Shown piece by piece: positions 56,119 to 64,000 of a stretch of DNA of 64,000 nt. Position 1 is the stretch's first letter, and every line of letters starts with the position of its first letter. Source of the DNA: Geobacter sp. (GTDB lineage: Bacteria > Desulfobacterota > Desulfuromonadia > Geobacterales > Pseudopelobacteraceae); assembly GCA_003574895.1 (NCBI GenBank), contig PJFB01000003.1:372001-436000 (forward strand), given 5' to 3'. The translations under genes and the position numbers were made by a program. The notes under the pieces were generated by a model. The model saw only the letters and a list, made by a program, of their open reading frames with translations. It was not told the origin of the DNA and searched no databases.

Positions 56119-56379
56119 CTAGGAAGTCTTTTCTTGGAATTTTTTGTGGTCCGGGTGAATGCAATAATTACCGATAAAATCGGCAAGAAGGGCATACTTG
56201 CATCTCCAGTTTTCATTTACGCATATGGAAAAATGATCAGAAACCGGTTTCGTGATACATTTATCTTCTACTGGTTCGCTTCCAGTCAAATTATGAACCG
56301 GTATCGCCACACTACCCCCCAGCTTTATCTGGATGTCTTTTAACTCATATTTTTCTTTTTGTAAACGAACATTTACCAA
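56119..56379 (-). CDS. Small Cys/His-containing hypothetical protein
   Basis: 86 residues with a TTG start and no clear ribosome site. Cysteines and histidines cluster in the C-terminal half (ICVNENWRCKYALL, NYCIHPDHKKF), resembling a small metal-binding module. The composition looks protein-like, but the weak start leaves its reality uncertain. Confidence 0.4.
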   Translation of the reverse strand: MVNVRLQKEKYELKDIQIKLGGSVAIPVHNLTGSEPVEDKCITKPVSDHFSICVNENWRCKYALLADFIGNYCIHPDHKKFQEKTS

Positions 56380-56417
56380 TTAATATATTTTGTTGAACAC
56401 ACAATAAAAACATTCAT

Positions 56418-57551
56418 TCAGCGACGACCTCCAGCAGAAAACCCGCCCCTGCGGTAAGACATGCCTCCATCGAAACCACCACTTGACGGCATACCGATTG
56501 ATCCTCCCATACGCGTCGTAGCTCCCCCTCTGAACGGATCGATGCCAGCCCTTGGACTTGCGATTTCGTTATTTCTGAATACCGGGCGCTCTGCATAGGA
56601 CGGTATCACGCTTCTGGATGCGGACCTGGCCCCGGACGTAACACCTCCAAATCTACCGGATGCCGGAATCCTGCTGCCAATGTATGGCTGATTCTGACGG
56701 CTAACCGGGGTATTGATCATGCTGCCAACGGCTCTTCGTGGTACAACCGCGCTGCCAGGGCCACGATCATGTCTGGAAAAAACCGGGGGGAGGGTTGCGC
56801 TCCGTATCGAATTACCCCTGACCAGCCAATTTCTCCCCCGGAACCGTTCCACTGGATCGACACGGCCATACCCTCTCCCTCTAAGGTCGCGAAAATGATT
56901 GGAAATAAAAACATTTCTCGTGCCGACCAAAACTTCCCGATTGAAATCGTTCAGGATGTAATAGCCAGGATACCAGAAATCAGCCCACCAGAACGGGTAC
57001 GGCACCCAGGTGTACAAATAATAGTAATCAGGGGGAGGTGAATAGTATGTAACTACTGGCGGACCTTCATCGTAATAGTAATTATTGACTACATCCGCGG
57101 GCGGCACCGAATTGGTGCCATTGTCATTGGTTCCTGCCGTATTGGCAGCAACATCCAAACCCAATTGTGTCATCACGCCGTTCACGCGTTCCAAGGCAAC
57201 AGCGACGCTCAAAGTGATTTTACCGCTGTCGGCCGCATCGCGCACCGATTTATATATCTCGCCGATTATATCGGGTGTCAATGGATAATCGGCAATCCAG
57301 CCATTGAGCGGCGAAATGCCAACATCAGCCAGAAGGCTTTCAGCCGCAACCTCATCGGTCGTTGTGCCTACTCCCAAAACCGCAACCAGTCTGACCGAAA
57401 AATCCCCTTCCCTTACCAGTTGCTGTCCTATAGGCGGCATTTGATTGTTACTTGTTGACGGATACCCATCTCCGTAGCCAACAGCGGGCAACATTAACGG
57501 CAATGAACACATAAACAACGCCAATACCATTTTGCACACAAGCTTTTTCAC
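56418..57551 (-). CDS. Exported Tyr/Pro/Trp- and Arg/Gly-rich protein
   Basis: 377 residues with a signal peptide ending near GYG (about 27). The N-terminal half is ordinary; residues about 160-200 are unusually rich in Tyr, Pro and Trp (YYYDEGPPVVTYYSPPPDY, WWADFWYPGYY). The C-terminal third is low-complexity, rich in Arg, Gly and Ser (RGGATTRMGG, YRRGGFSAGGRR). No family is assigned. It looks like an envelope or surface-associated protein. Confidence 0.75.
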   Translation of the reverse strand: MKKLVCKMVLALFMCSLPLMLPAVGYGDGYPSTSNNQMPPIGQQLVREGDFSVRLVAVLGVGTTTDEVAAESLLADVGISPLNGWIADYPLTPDIIGEIYKSVRDAADSGKITLSVAVALERVNGVMTQLGLDVAANTAGTNDNGTNSVPPADVVNNYYYDEGPPVVTYYSPPPDYYYLYTWVPYPFWWADFWYPGYYILNDFNREVLVGTRNVFISNHFRDLRGRGYGRVDPVERFRGRNWLVRGNSIRSATLPPVFSRHDRGPGSAVVPRRAVGSMINTPVSRQNQPYIGSRIPASGRFGGVTSGARSASRSVIPSYAERPVFRNNEIASPRAGIDPFRGGATTRMGGSIGMPSSGGFDGGMSYRRGGFSAGGRR

Positions 57552-57581
57552 ACATATCCACTTCCTCTCGTCAGCAGGGTA

Positions 57582-57617
57582 GCTTCTCCGGCAACTAATC
57601 CGATCAGCCGGAGAAGC
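57582..57617. other. 11-bp inverted repeat between CheW and the exported protein genes
   Basis: GCTTCTCCGGC and GCCGGAGAAGC form a perfect 11-bp stem with a 14-nt loop. No U-tract follows on either strand. It lies in the 228-bp gap after cheW and may be an atypical terminator. Confidence 0.6.
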
Positions 57618-57779
57618 CTCTTATCCCAGAGTTATTATAACCCCTGGCGCTTGAAGTGGAGCAAAAATTGTTATTAGTCTACTGCTGAGCCCGTTCGTAC
57701 TCTGGGATGGCCAAGAGAAGGACCGCAACATCCGTCGCACACATACTGCATCCTGATTTTGTAGCCTTACTAAGTCACA

Positions 57780-58274
57780 TTATGCCGCGTCCATAATCAT
57801 CTCTTCCGTTAGGTTCAATTCATCACAATTGAATATCTTGTCTATATCCAGAATCATGATGAATTGACCATCGCTTTTGCCCATTCCCAGGATGATATTT
57901 GGGCTGATTTTCGCACCAATATGGGGTGGTGGCTCTATCTGTTCCGGTTCCAGCTCGAAAACTTCCTGCACCGAATCGGCCAGGGCGCCGATGATCACGA
58001 TTCCATCCTCATATGACACCTCAACAACGATTATGCAGGTATTTACGGTCTTTTCCGACTCGGGCAAACCGAATTTGAGACGCATGTCCATCACCGGCAC
58101 CACACTACCGCGCAAGTTGATAACTCCACGCATGTATTCCGGTGTCTGCGGAACCTTGGTGATGCTGGTGAATTCCAGTATTTCCCGCACCTTTTCAACA
58201 TCAACGGCAAACACCTCGTCCATCAGCTTGAAGGTCAAGTATTGGCGGGTTTCACTTATCTCCGCAACGGCCAT
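57780..58274 (-). CDS. cheW: CheW, chemotaxis coupling protein
   Basis: 164 residues. RQYLTFKLMDEVFAVDVEKVREIL and RGVINLRGSVVPVMDMRLKFG are the CheW core motifs. CheW links chemoreceptors to the CheA kinase. It starts 25 bp after the large receptor gene in the same operon; no cheA lies in this window. Confidence 0.95.
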   Translation of the reverse strand: MAVAEISETRQYLTFKLMDEVFAVDVEKVREILEFTSITKVPQTPEYMRGVINLRGSVVPVMDMRLKFGLPESEKTVNTCIIVVEVSYEDGIVIIGALADSVQEVFELEPEQIEPPPHIGAKISPNIILGMGKSDGQFIMILDIDKIFNCDELNLTEEMIMDAA

Positions 58275-58299
58275 GAAAGCCTCCTTATTAAGTTATATT

Positions 58300-61200
58300 T
58301 TAGAATTTTTCAAATGCCTCATCCTGATTGTCATATTCTCCCATATGCAGGTTCACTCCGCCATTGGAGGCAATCATGGCAGGCTTGGCCTTAAACTGAG
58401 GCCCTTTGTGATAACCGTTTGATTGGGCAATAACCGGCAGTTGCTTTTGCTGGACCTTGAATGCAGCTGACGAGTGACGGCCAGTTGCTGCATCAACCCT
58501 GAAGAAGTCGATAACGCTCTGGAGCTGTTCGGCCTGGGAAGAAAGCTCCTCGGCGGTTGCGGACATCTCCTCGGCTGCCCCGGCATTCTTCTGGATTACC
58601 TGGTCGAGCTGTTGAATCGCCTTGTTGATCTGTTCGGCGCCGGTGTCCTGCTCGCGGCTGGCAGCCCCAATCTCTTGTACCAGCTCGGAGGTTTTCTGGA
58701 TATCAGGCAGTATCCTGGCCAGCATACCGCCCGCCCTTTCGGCAACCTCCACGCTTGAGGCGGAAAGATTGCCGATCTCTCCGGCCGCCTTCTGGCTCCG
58801 TTCAGCCAGCTTGCGCACTTCGGCCGCCACAACTGCGAAACCTTTACCGTGCTCTCCTGCCCTGGCTGCCTCGATGGCGGCATTCAACGCCAAAAGGTTT
58901 GTCTGACGGGCAATCTCTTCGATGATGGAGATTTTGCCGGCGATCTCTTTCATGGCGCCAACAGTTTCTGCCACGGCCTTGCCCCCCTCCTTGGCGTCGT
59001 CGGCGCTCTTGATGGCGATTTTTTCGGTCTGGGAGGCATTATCCGCACTCTGGCGGATATTGGCGGACATCTGCTCCATGCTGGAAGAGGCCTGTTCGGC
59101 CGCCGCTGCCTGCTCCGTAGCTCCCTGAGACATCTCCTGGGAACTGGCGCTCATCTCGCGACTGCCGACAGTTACGTTGTCAGCGGCCAGTTTCACGTTG
59201 TTCACCACCTCAACCAGCTTGGCAACCATTCCGGAAAGGGCGTGCATCAGCTCATCCTCGCCGCAACGCTCCTTCAACTCCACCATCAGGTTGCCGCTGG
59301 CCACTTCCTTGGCGGCAGCAGTGATCTTGTTGGTGGCATCGACCAAAACGTTCAGGTTGGTCTTGATGACGTTGTACTGACCCTTGTATTCGGCTGTGAT
59401 AAGCGGCGGCATGTTCCCCTTGGAAATACGGTCCACATAATCCGCGGTCACCATCAAAGGGTTGACGATATTGGTAACAGTGTCGTTGACGCCAGCGACC
59501 AGCTTGTTCCAGCCGCCCACAAAGAGATCGGCATTGGCCCTTTTATCCAATTCGCCATCGGCGGCAGCCTTGATGATGATATCGGTCTGCTGCAGCAGCT
59601 CGTTCATCATCTTAACCACTGCGTTCAGGTTATTCTTGATAATGTTGTACTGACCTTTGTATTCGTCAGTGATGGTAGGGGGGATGATGCCGCTGGCAAC
59701 CTTGTCCACGTAATCGGCGGTCACCATCAGCGGGTTAACGATATTGGTGATGGTATCGTTTACACCTGCCACCAGTTTGTTCCAACCGCCGTTAAACAGG
59801 TCAGCATTGGCCCGCTGGTCCAGCTCGCCATCGGCGGCGGCCTTGATGATCTTGCCGGTTTCAGCCAACAATTCATTCATCATCTTCACAACAGCATTCA
59901 GGTTGCCTTTGATGATATTGTATTGGCCTTTGTACTCATCAGTGATCATGGGAGGAATAACCCCTTTGGAAACCTTGTCAACATAGTCCGAAGTAACCAT
60001 AAGCGGATTAACAATATTGGTAATGGTGTCGTTCACCCCGGACACGAGCTTGTTCCAGCCGCCGACAAACAAGCCGGCATTGGCCCGTTGGTCCAGTTCG
60101 CCATCTGCCGCAGCCCGAACAATCTTGTCAGTTTCGCTCAATAAATCGTTCATAGTTTCTATGCAAGCATTCAGGTTGTTCTTGATCTCGTTGAAATCAC
60201 CGTTGTAGGTGTCGGTGATCTTGGGTGGGATGTCCCCTTTGCTGATCCGGTCCACATATTCGGCCGTCACATTGATCGGTCCGACAAAAGCGTCGCACAG
60301 GTCATTAACACCACCTACCAATTTACCCCAGCCGCCTGCGAATTTGGCCGCATCGCCGCGGGTGGCCAGCTGACCAGCCACCGTGGCCTTGACCAGTTTG
60401 TCCGTTTCTGCCAACAGACCACTCATCGTATCTATACAGTTGTTGAGATTTAGCTTGATCTCGTTGAAGTCGCCGTTGTAGTTGTCGGTGATCTTGGGTG
60501 GGATGTCCCCCTTGCTGATCCGGTCCACATATTCGGCAGTCACATTGATCGGTCCGACAAAAGCGTCGCACAGGTCATTAACACCGCCAACCAGCTTGCC
60601 CCAGCCGCCCGCGAACTGGGCCGCATCGCCGCGGGTGGCCAGATGACCAGCCACCGTGGCATTGACCAGTTTGTCCGTTTCTGCCAACAGACCATTCATG
60701 ATATCGATGCAGTTGTTGAGGTTGAGCTTGATTTCGTTGAAATCACCATTGTAGTTGTCGGTGATCTTGGGCGGGATGTCGCCTTTGCTGATCCGGTCCA
60801 CGTATTCGGCAGCCACGTTCAGCGGTCCGATCACCGCATCCAAGGTTTCGTTGACCCCGGAGACGATCTTCTGGAAATCTCCCTGGTGTTTGGAGGCATC
60901 GGCACGGGTGGCCAACTTGCCGGCAATAGCGGCCTCCGAGAGCATGCCGGCATCGGTGACCAGTGCCTTGACCGTATCAACCATCTTCTTCATTGCCGCC
61001 ATAACGCTGTCGGAATCTCCGGATTGCAGGGCTATGTCGCGGCTAAGATCACCAACAGCCACCAGGTTGGCAACTTCACCAACCAATTTCGGATCGGCGC
61101 CAAGCTGCTTCATTACTATTCGGGCAATGAATATCCCCAGGCCAACAGCCAACACAATCCCCCCAACCAGGAATAACGCCATCATAAAAGTGGCGTGCTT

Positions 61201-61758
61201 AGCATCAGCGGAGTTTTGGCCAGAAGTCAAGCTGGCCTGCTTAACCTTTGACTCCATCAATTTATTAATGAGGTCCTGCTCGACACGGGACGCCTTGCCT
61301 GCTTCACCCTGTAGCAGCGCCGTAGCCTCGATGTCTTTATCAGCCATAGCCAAGCTAATGACTTTATCAAGCTGCGCCCCATATACTATTTTTGATTGTT
61401 TGAATTCCTCGAATAACTTGCGACCTTCATCCGACAGAATAGTTTTTTCGAATTTATCCGAGCCATTATTTATAGCGTCCTTGAGCTCCTTGATACGCCC
61501 TGCGAATCTATTCTTCTCTTCCGTGTTGTTCGCGGCGATCAAGTCGCGGATATTGACTCTGATTCTCTGAAATGAAATTGAGACGTCGGCCAGATCCCCC
61601 ATTGGCACAGTTATCTTTTCGTACAGCTTAGTATCAGCCACATCAATTTTTTTGATGTCGTAGATGCCAATTCCGCCGATTATTGCGGCGATGATCGCAA
61701 CCATGATGAATCCGGTCAGCAGCTTACCCTTTAATGTCATTACATAAAACCACCGCAT
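58300..61758 (-). CDS. Methyl-accepting chemotaxis protein with six 91-residue repeats
   Basis: 1152 residues; GGGAGG lies 5 nt before the ATG. TM1 (about 15-34) and TM2 (191-212) flank a four-helix-type periplasmic sensor. A HAMP region leads into six tandem 91-residue repeats (279-824) of HAMP-like type. The signalling domain has the hairpin tip [20 protein letters not shown] near residue 970. The C-terminus DEAFEKF ends in AFEKF, fitting the CheR-tether pentapeptide pattern. Most receptors are 500-700 residues, so the repeats nearly double the length. It is in one operon with CheR, an MBL-fold protein and CheW. Confidence 0.95.
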   Translation of the reverse strand: MRWFYVMTLKGKLLTGFIMVAIIAAIIGGIGIYDIKKIDVADTKLYEKITVPMGDLADVSISFQRIRVNIRDLIAANNTEEKNRFAGRIKELKDAINNGSDKFEKTILSDEGRKLFEEFKQSKIVYGAQLDKVISLAMADKDIEATALLQGEAGKASRVEQDLINKLMESKVKQASLTSGQNSADAKHATFMMALFLVGGIVLAVGLGIFIARIVMKQLGADPKLVGEVANLVAVGDLSRDIALQSGDSDSVMAAMKKMVDTVKALVTDAGMLSEAAIAGKLATRADASKHQGDFQKIVSGVNETLDAVIGPLNVAAEYVDRISKGDIPPKITDNYNGDFNEIKLNLNNCIDIMNGLLAETDKLVNATVAGHLATRGDAAQFAGGWGKLVGGVNDLCDAFVGPINVTAEYVDRISKGDIPPKITDNYNGDFNEIKLNLNNCIDTMSGLLAETDKLVKATVAGQLATRGDAAKFAGGWGKLVGGVNDLCDAFVGPINVTAEYVDRISKGDIPPKITDTYNGDFNEIKNNLNACIETMNDLLSETDKIVRAAADGELDQRANAGLFVGGWNKLVSGVNDTITNIVNPLMVTSDYVDKVSKGVIPPMITDEYKGQYNIIKGNLNAVVKMMNELLAETGKIIKAAADGELDQRANADLFNGGWNKLVAGVNDTITNIVNPLMVTADYVDKVASGIIPPTITDEYKGQYNIIKNNLNAVVKMMNELLQQTDIIIKAAADGELDKRANADLFVGGWNKLVAGVNDTVTNIVNPLMVTADYVDRISKGNMPPLITAEYKGQYNVIKTNLNVLVDATNKITAAAKEVASGNLMVELKERCGEDELMHALSGMVAKLVEVVNNVKLAADNVTVGSREMSASSQEMSQGATEQAAAAEQASSSMEQMSANIRQSADNASQTEKIAIKSADDAKEGGKAVAETVGAMKEIAGKISIIEEIARQTNLLALNAAIEAARAGEHGKGFAVVAAEVRKLAERSQKAAGEIGNLSASSVEVAERAGGMLARILPDIQKTSELVQEIGAASREQDTGAEQINKAIQQLDQVIQKNAGAAEEMSATAEELSSQAEQLQSVIDFFRVDAATGRHSSAAFKVQQKQLPVIAQSNGYHKGPQFKAKPAMIASNGGVNLHMGEYDNQDEAFEKF
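59287..60924 (-). repeat. Six tandem 273-bp repeats inside the chemoreceptor gene
   Basis: The units are exactly 91 codons: residues 279-369, 370-460, 461-551, 552-642, 643-733 and 734-824. Units 1-3 (type A, with [16 protein letters not shown]) and units 4-6 (type B, with NPLMV and [10 protein letters not shown]) are two subtypes, and neighbours within a type are very similar in DNA, which indicates recent duplication or homogenisation. Unit 6 switches back to RISKG. Confidence 0.95.
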
Positions 61759-61822
61759 ACGTACCTCCCTTTTTGTTAAGCTGATCGAACAGTTCGGCTG
61801 TTCCTAGTCCTGGGTTTCCCGA

Positions 61823-62437
61823 TTACACTCCCCTTGCATTTGTCGAAATATCGCTTCTGCACACGTTGCGCACGGTCTGTATGATCATTTCCTGGCAATC
61901 GGTGGTTATGGGTCCATCATGACCGGAATATATTTTCAGAATGTTCCGGCAGGCGATTTTAAACAGCGCCTCAACATAATCCGGTGAATAGGTCTCTCCG
62001 GGATTGCGTACCCGCAGCTGGGTATCGCCGCTGAAAAGTGCCTTTTCAGCCGGAGCATACAGGCAGATAGAGTCAGAGGAATGGCCAGGGGTATGCAGCA
62101 CTTCAAGGACGTCGTCGCCCGCCTTGACAAGCTGGCCGTCACTGAGAAGACCGTCGATGCCGGGTCCGTCACTGAAGGCCAGTGCACGGGCCCTGTAACG
62201 TTTTTTTATGGCCATGACCGCGCCGGCATGATCGAAATGGTTGTGGGTCAGGATTACCTGCGCCACCGGGATCTTGCCGAAACCGGTGGCAAGGCGCTCT
62301 ATCTCGTTGATAACAAACTCGTCGGTCCCTGGGTCTATGATGGTATTAATGTCGCCAATCCTGTTCCAGTCACCCAGCAGCAGATATGAATTGCAGCTAT
62401 AGGATTTATCGTTTTTTACCAAGGGTATGATTCTCAT
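61823..62437 (-). CDS. Metallo-beta-lactamase-fold hydrolase
   Basis: 204 residues from ATG 62437 (GGGGAG upstream), just after the cheR stop; a longer frame from 62641 lies inside cheR and is rejected. Metal motif THNHFDHAG, then HTPGHSSDS, FSGDTQL and SGHDGP complete the fold. It resembles glyoxalase II-like hydrolases. Its place between cheR and the receptor gene is unusual; related MBL-fold diiron proteins serve as chemotaxis sensors in other bacteria, but function here is unknown. Confidence 0.85.
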   Translation of the reverse strand: MRIIPLVKNDKSYSCNSYLLLGDWNRIGDINTIIDPGTDEFVINEIERLATGFGKIPVAQVILTHNHFDHAGAVMAIKKRYRARALAFSDGPGIDGLLSDGQLVKAGDDVLEVLHTPGHSSDSICLYAPAEKALFSGDTQLRVRNPGETYSPDYVEALFKIACRNILKIYSGHDGPITTDCQEMIIQTVRNVCRSDISTNARGV

Positions 62438-62442
62438 GGCTG

Positions 62443-63051
62443 TTACTCCCCGATCTTCCTGTACAGCTGGGCATCCGGAACCACCTGGGTAAAGAGGTGC
62501 GCCACCTCCTGCGGCAGTTTCTGGGTGTTCTCGGTTGCCAGGTATGCGCCTGGCGCCAAAGCTTGGTGGAACATCCTGAACACCTCGACCCGTTCGGCGT
62601 ACTGGAAATGAAGCATGACGTTCTTGCAGACGATCAGGCAATAATCGCTGCCAACCGGTTTCAGCGAAAGCAAATCGTGATATTTGAAAGTCACCCTGTC
62701 CCGCAACAGGCTGATCGCACGATAATGACCCGGCTTATCGGCCGGCTCGAAATATTTATTGAGCAGTTCAGGAGGAGTTCGTTGCAGTTCCTCGGCTGGA
62801 TATATCGCGGCAGTGACGATATCGCCGAAGTTATTGGCGCTGTCGTGATCGGTGGCCTCGATACGCAGGTTCTTGAAGCCGAACTGATTCATCCGTTCGG
62901 CCAGGATCATGGCCATGGTCCAGGTTTCCTGCCCCAAGGCGCAACCCGCATCCCACACCTTGATGCGGCTGCGGCCGCTGGCGTAACGGATCATGTGCTC
63001 AGCTGCATGCTCCAGAGTCGGTTGATCCCGCATAAAGAAGGTAAAGGCCAT
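62443..63051 (-). CDS. cheR: CheR-like methyltransferase with shortened N-terminus
   Basis: 202 residues from the ATG at 63051, which has GAGGAG 7 nt upstream; an open frame from TTG 63102 is possible but poorer. SAM-binding motif KVWDAGCALGQETWTMAM and the CheR motif CLIVCKNVMLHFQ are present. The usual N-terminal helical domain is missing or very short. It is the first gene of the receptor operon and probably methylates the adjacent receptor. Confidence 0.83.
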   Translation of the reverse strand: MAFTFFMRDQPTLEHAAEHMIRYASGRSRIKVWDAGCALGQETWTMAMILAERMNQFGFKNLRIEATDHDSANNFGDIVTAAIYPAEELQRTPPELLNKYFEPADKPGHYRAISLLRDRVTFKYHDLLSLKPVGSDYCLIVCKNVMLHFQYAERVEVFRMFHQALAPGAYLATENTQKLPQEVAHLFTQVVPDAQLYRKIGE

Positions 63052-63434
63052 TTGTAAGCTCCTCGCAGACATCCTGTTTTGGAACAGTGGACCGAAAAGC
63101 AACTTATCAGGTGACTAAACTCACCCACGTCAACAGTGCTTTCCACATTGCGTGCCATTGCCAGTAAACTGGTTTTATTAAACCTGGAGTTGTTGTTAAT
63201 CAGACAGTTAGAAAAACTGCTGGGTAGATGTTGGGATTACGCGGGCCAAGGCGTTCAATGTTGCATGCGACACTTTTGTATGATCGGTTACAACAGCGTG
63301 GCACACTCAAAGTAAATTTCAGCATTTCATGGATGGGTGTTTAAAATGGCAGGCTGCAAGAAGGAAGCGGGGCGGGAGTGTGAGCGGGTACGGAAAACTA
63401 CAACAAAGCGTTTGCATGCAACCGGGTCTGGAGA
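63052..63434. other. Intergenic region upstream of the chemosensory operon
   Basis: About 380 bp without a credible gene or a strong hairpin. It should hold the promoter of cheR-MBL-receptor-cheW on the minus strand. No correctly spaced sigma54 site was found. Confidence 0.4.
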
Positions 63435-64000
63435 CTATTTTTGCAGCTTGCGATAGATGGTGCAGCGGCTGACTCCGAGCATTCGGGCGGCCTTGGTCTT
63501 GTTGCCACCCGCCTTTTCAATGGCTTCTTCATAACTCATCTTCTGATCCTGAACACGAGCAATTGTTTCCTCTGGCCATTCATGGCGGACAGAATTGATA
63601 AAATCCAGCGGCAGTTCCTGCACTGACACAATATCTGAACGGCTGAGGATTGCGGCATGTTCGATGATATGTTCCAACTCGCGCACGTTCCCTGGCCAGT
63701 TGTGCCGCATGAACAGCTTCATGACTTCATTGGAGACCGCGGAGAGCGGCTTTTTAAATTTCCGACTGAACTTTTCCAGAAAATGCTCCGTCAACAGAGG
63801 TATGTCATCACTGCGCTCTCTCAGTGGCGGGACAATAAGTCGGACAACATTCAAGCGGTAGTATAGATCATGGCGGAACGTGCCCAGCTTGACCTTTTCC
63901 GCCAGGTTCTGATTGGTGGCCGCAATGACCCGGACATCTACCTTGATCGGCGAGGAGTCCCCGACACGCTCGAACTCCTGCTCTTGGAGCACCCGCAACA
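63435..64000 (-). CDS. NtrC-family sigma54-dependent regulator (C-terminal part, runs off right edge)
   Basis: The last 188 codons are in the window. The AAA+ part includes VDVRVIAATNQNL, FRHDLYYRLNVVRLIVPPLRER and [15 protein letters not shown], followed by a Fis-type HTH (NKTKAARMLGVSRCTIYRKLQ). The N-terminal sensory or receiver domain and the GAFTGA loop lie outside the window. It is the third such activator here and may control the chemosensory operon, an inference from position. Confidence 0.9.
   Translation of the reverse strand, partial: LRVLQEQEFERVGDSSPIKVDVRVIAATNQNLAEKVKLGTFRHDLYYRLNVVRLIVPPLRERSDDIPLLTEHFLEKFSRKFKKPLSAVSNEVMKLFMRHNWPGNVRELEHIIEHAAILSRSDIVSVQELPLDFINSVRHEWPEETIARVQDQKMSYEEAIEKAGGNKTKAARMLGVSRCTIYRKLQK

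Noticed and set aside
58849..60144. Long plus-strand frame of 431 codons across the chemoreceptor repeats
   Set aside because: It is the antisense shadow of the repetitive receptor gene; its repeats are simply the reverse complement of the 91-residue units.
60755..61570. Plus-strand 271-codon frame
   Set aside because: Antisense to the receptor N-terminal half; Ser/Ala-rich shadow composition.
62438..62641. N-terminal extension of the MBL-fold gene
   Set aside because: It lies inside cheR and is Pro/Arg/Gly-rich; the ATG at 62437 has its own ribosome site.
1..64000. CRISPR arrays, insertion sequences, prophage, tRNA and rRNA genes
   Set aside because: No short regularly spaced repeats, transposase or integrase frames, or tRNA-like cloverleafs were recognised; the only regular repeats are within the receptor and cytochrome genes.

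Overview
The window looks like a chromosomal segment of a Geobacter-type bacterium (Desulfuromonadia / Geobacterales). The evidence is the combination of a pilMNOP type IV pilus operon preceded by a GEMM-I riboswitch of the Geobacter cyclic AMP-GMP type, a eukaryote-like citrate synthase, a seven-heme/b-type cytochrome pair resembling CbcBA with a dodecaheme OmcQ-like cytochrome, heme-binding two-component sensors and several sigma54-type activators. No mobile element, CRISPR array, rRNA or tRNA was recognised.

Left part (1-26.7 kb). Every gene lies on the minus strand, in the transcription order kdsD-kdsC-lptC-lptA-lptB-rpoN-hpf-hprK-rapZ-EIIA(Man), a polysaccharide deacetylase, ptsH-ptsI-pilD-histidine kinase-NtrC-type regulator, a DsbC-like protein-pilY1-fimT-pilV-pilW-pilX, and an XRE regulator-pilM-pilN-pilO-pilP. 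It joins LPS/Kdo supply, sigma54 with a regulatory PTS, and type IV pilus biogenesis. Two sigma54-like promoters (GG-N10-GC spacing) can be read. One precedes the DsbC-like/pilY1 operon and has a pair of 10-bp direct repeats upstream. The other ends about 8 nt before the GEMM-I riboswitch that leads into the XRE-pilMNOP operon.

Middle part (27-43.9 kb). Plus-strand genes encode an M24 peptidase, citrate synthase, rubrerythrin, desulfoferrodoxin, LptF, LptG, an exported IPT/TIG protein, YjbQ and a MoxR-DUF58-transglutaminase cluster. The DUF58 frame has no ATG, GTG or TTG for its expected N-terminus and probably starts at a CTG overlapping the moxR stop. Minus-strand genes encode an HpnN-like RND transporter, an OFA-family MFS transporter and a small conserved-looking protein.

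Electron-transfer region (44-53 kb). A histidine kinase with a diheme periplasmic sensor converges with a sigma54 activator resembling BccR. Beyond a long intergenic region with a sigma54-type promoter lie a receiver protein lacking its phospho-acceptor, a heptaheme cytochrome with an EF-hand (CbcA-like), a cytochrome b (CbcB-like), a dodecaheme cytochrome of four c7 modules (OmcQ-like), an orphan diheme sensor with no kinase, and a small membrane protein.

Right part (53-64 kb). All genes are on the minus strand: an ScpB-like methylmalonyl-CoA decarboxylase, a PAS hybrid kinase, an exported Tyr/Arg/Gly-rich protein, and a chemosensory operon (CheR, metallo-beta-lactamase-fold protein, a 1152-residue chemoreceptor with six 91-residue repeats, CheW). 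The C-terminal part of another NtrC-family regulator runs off the right edge.
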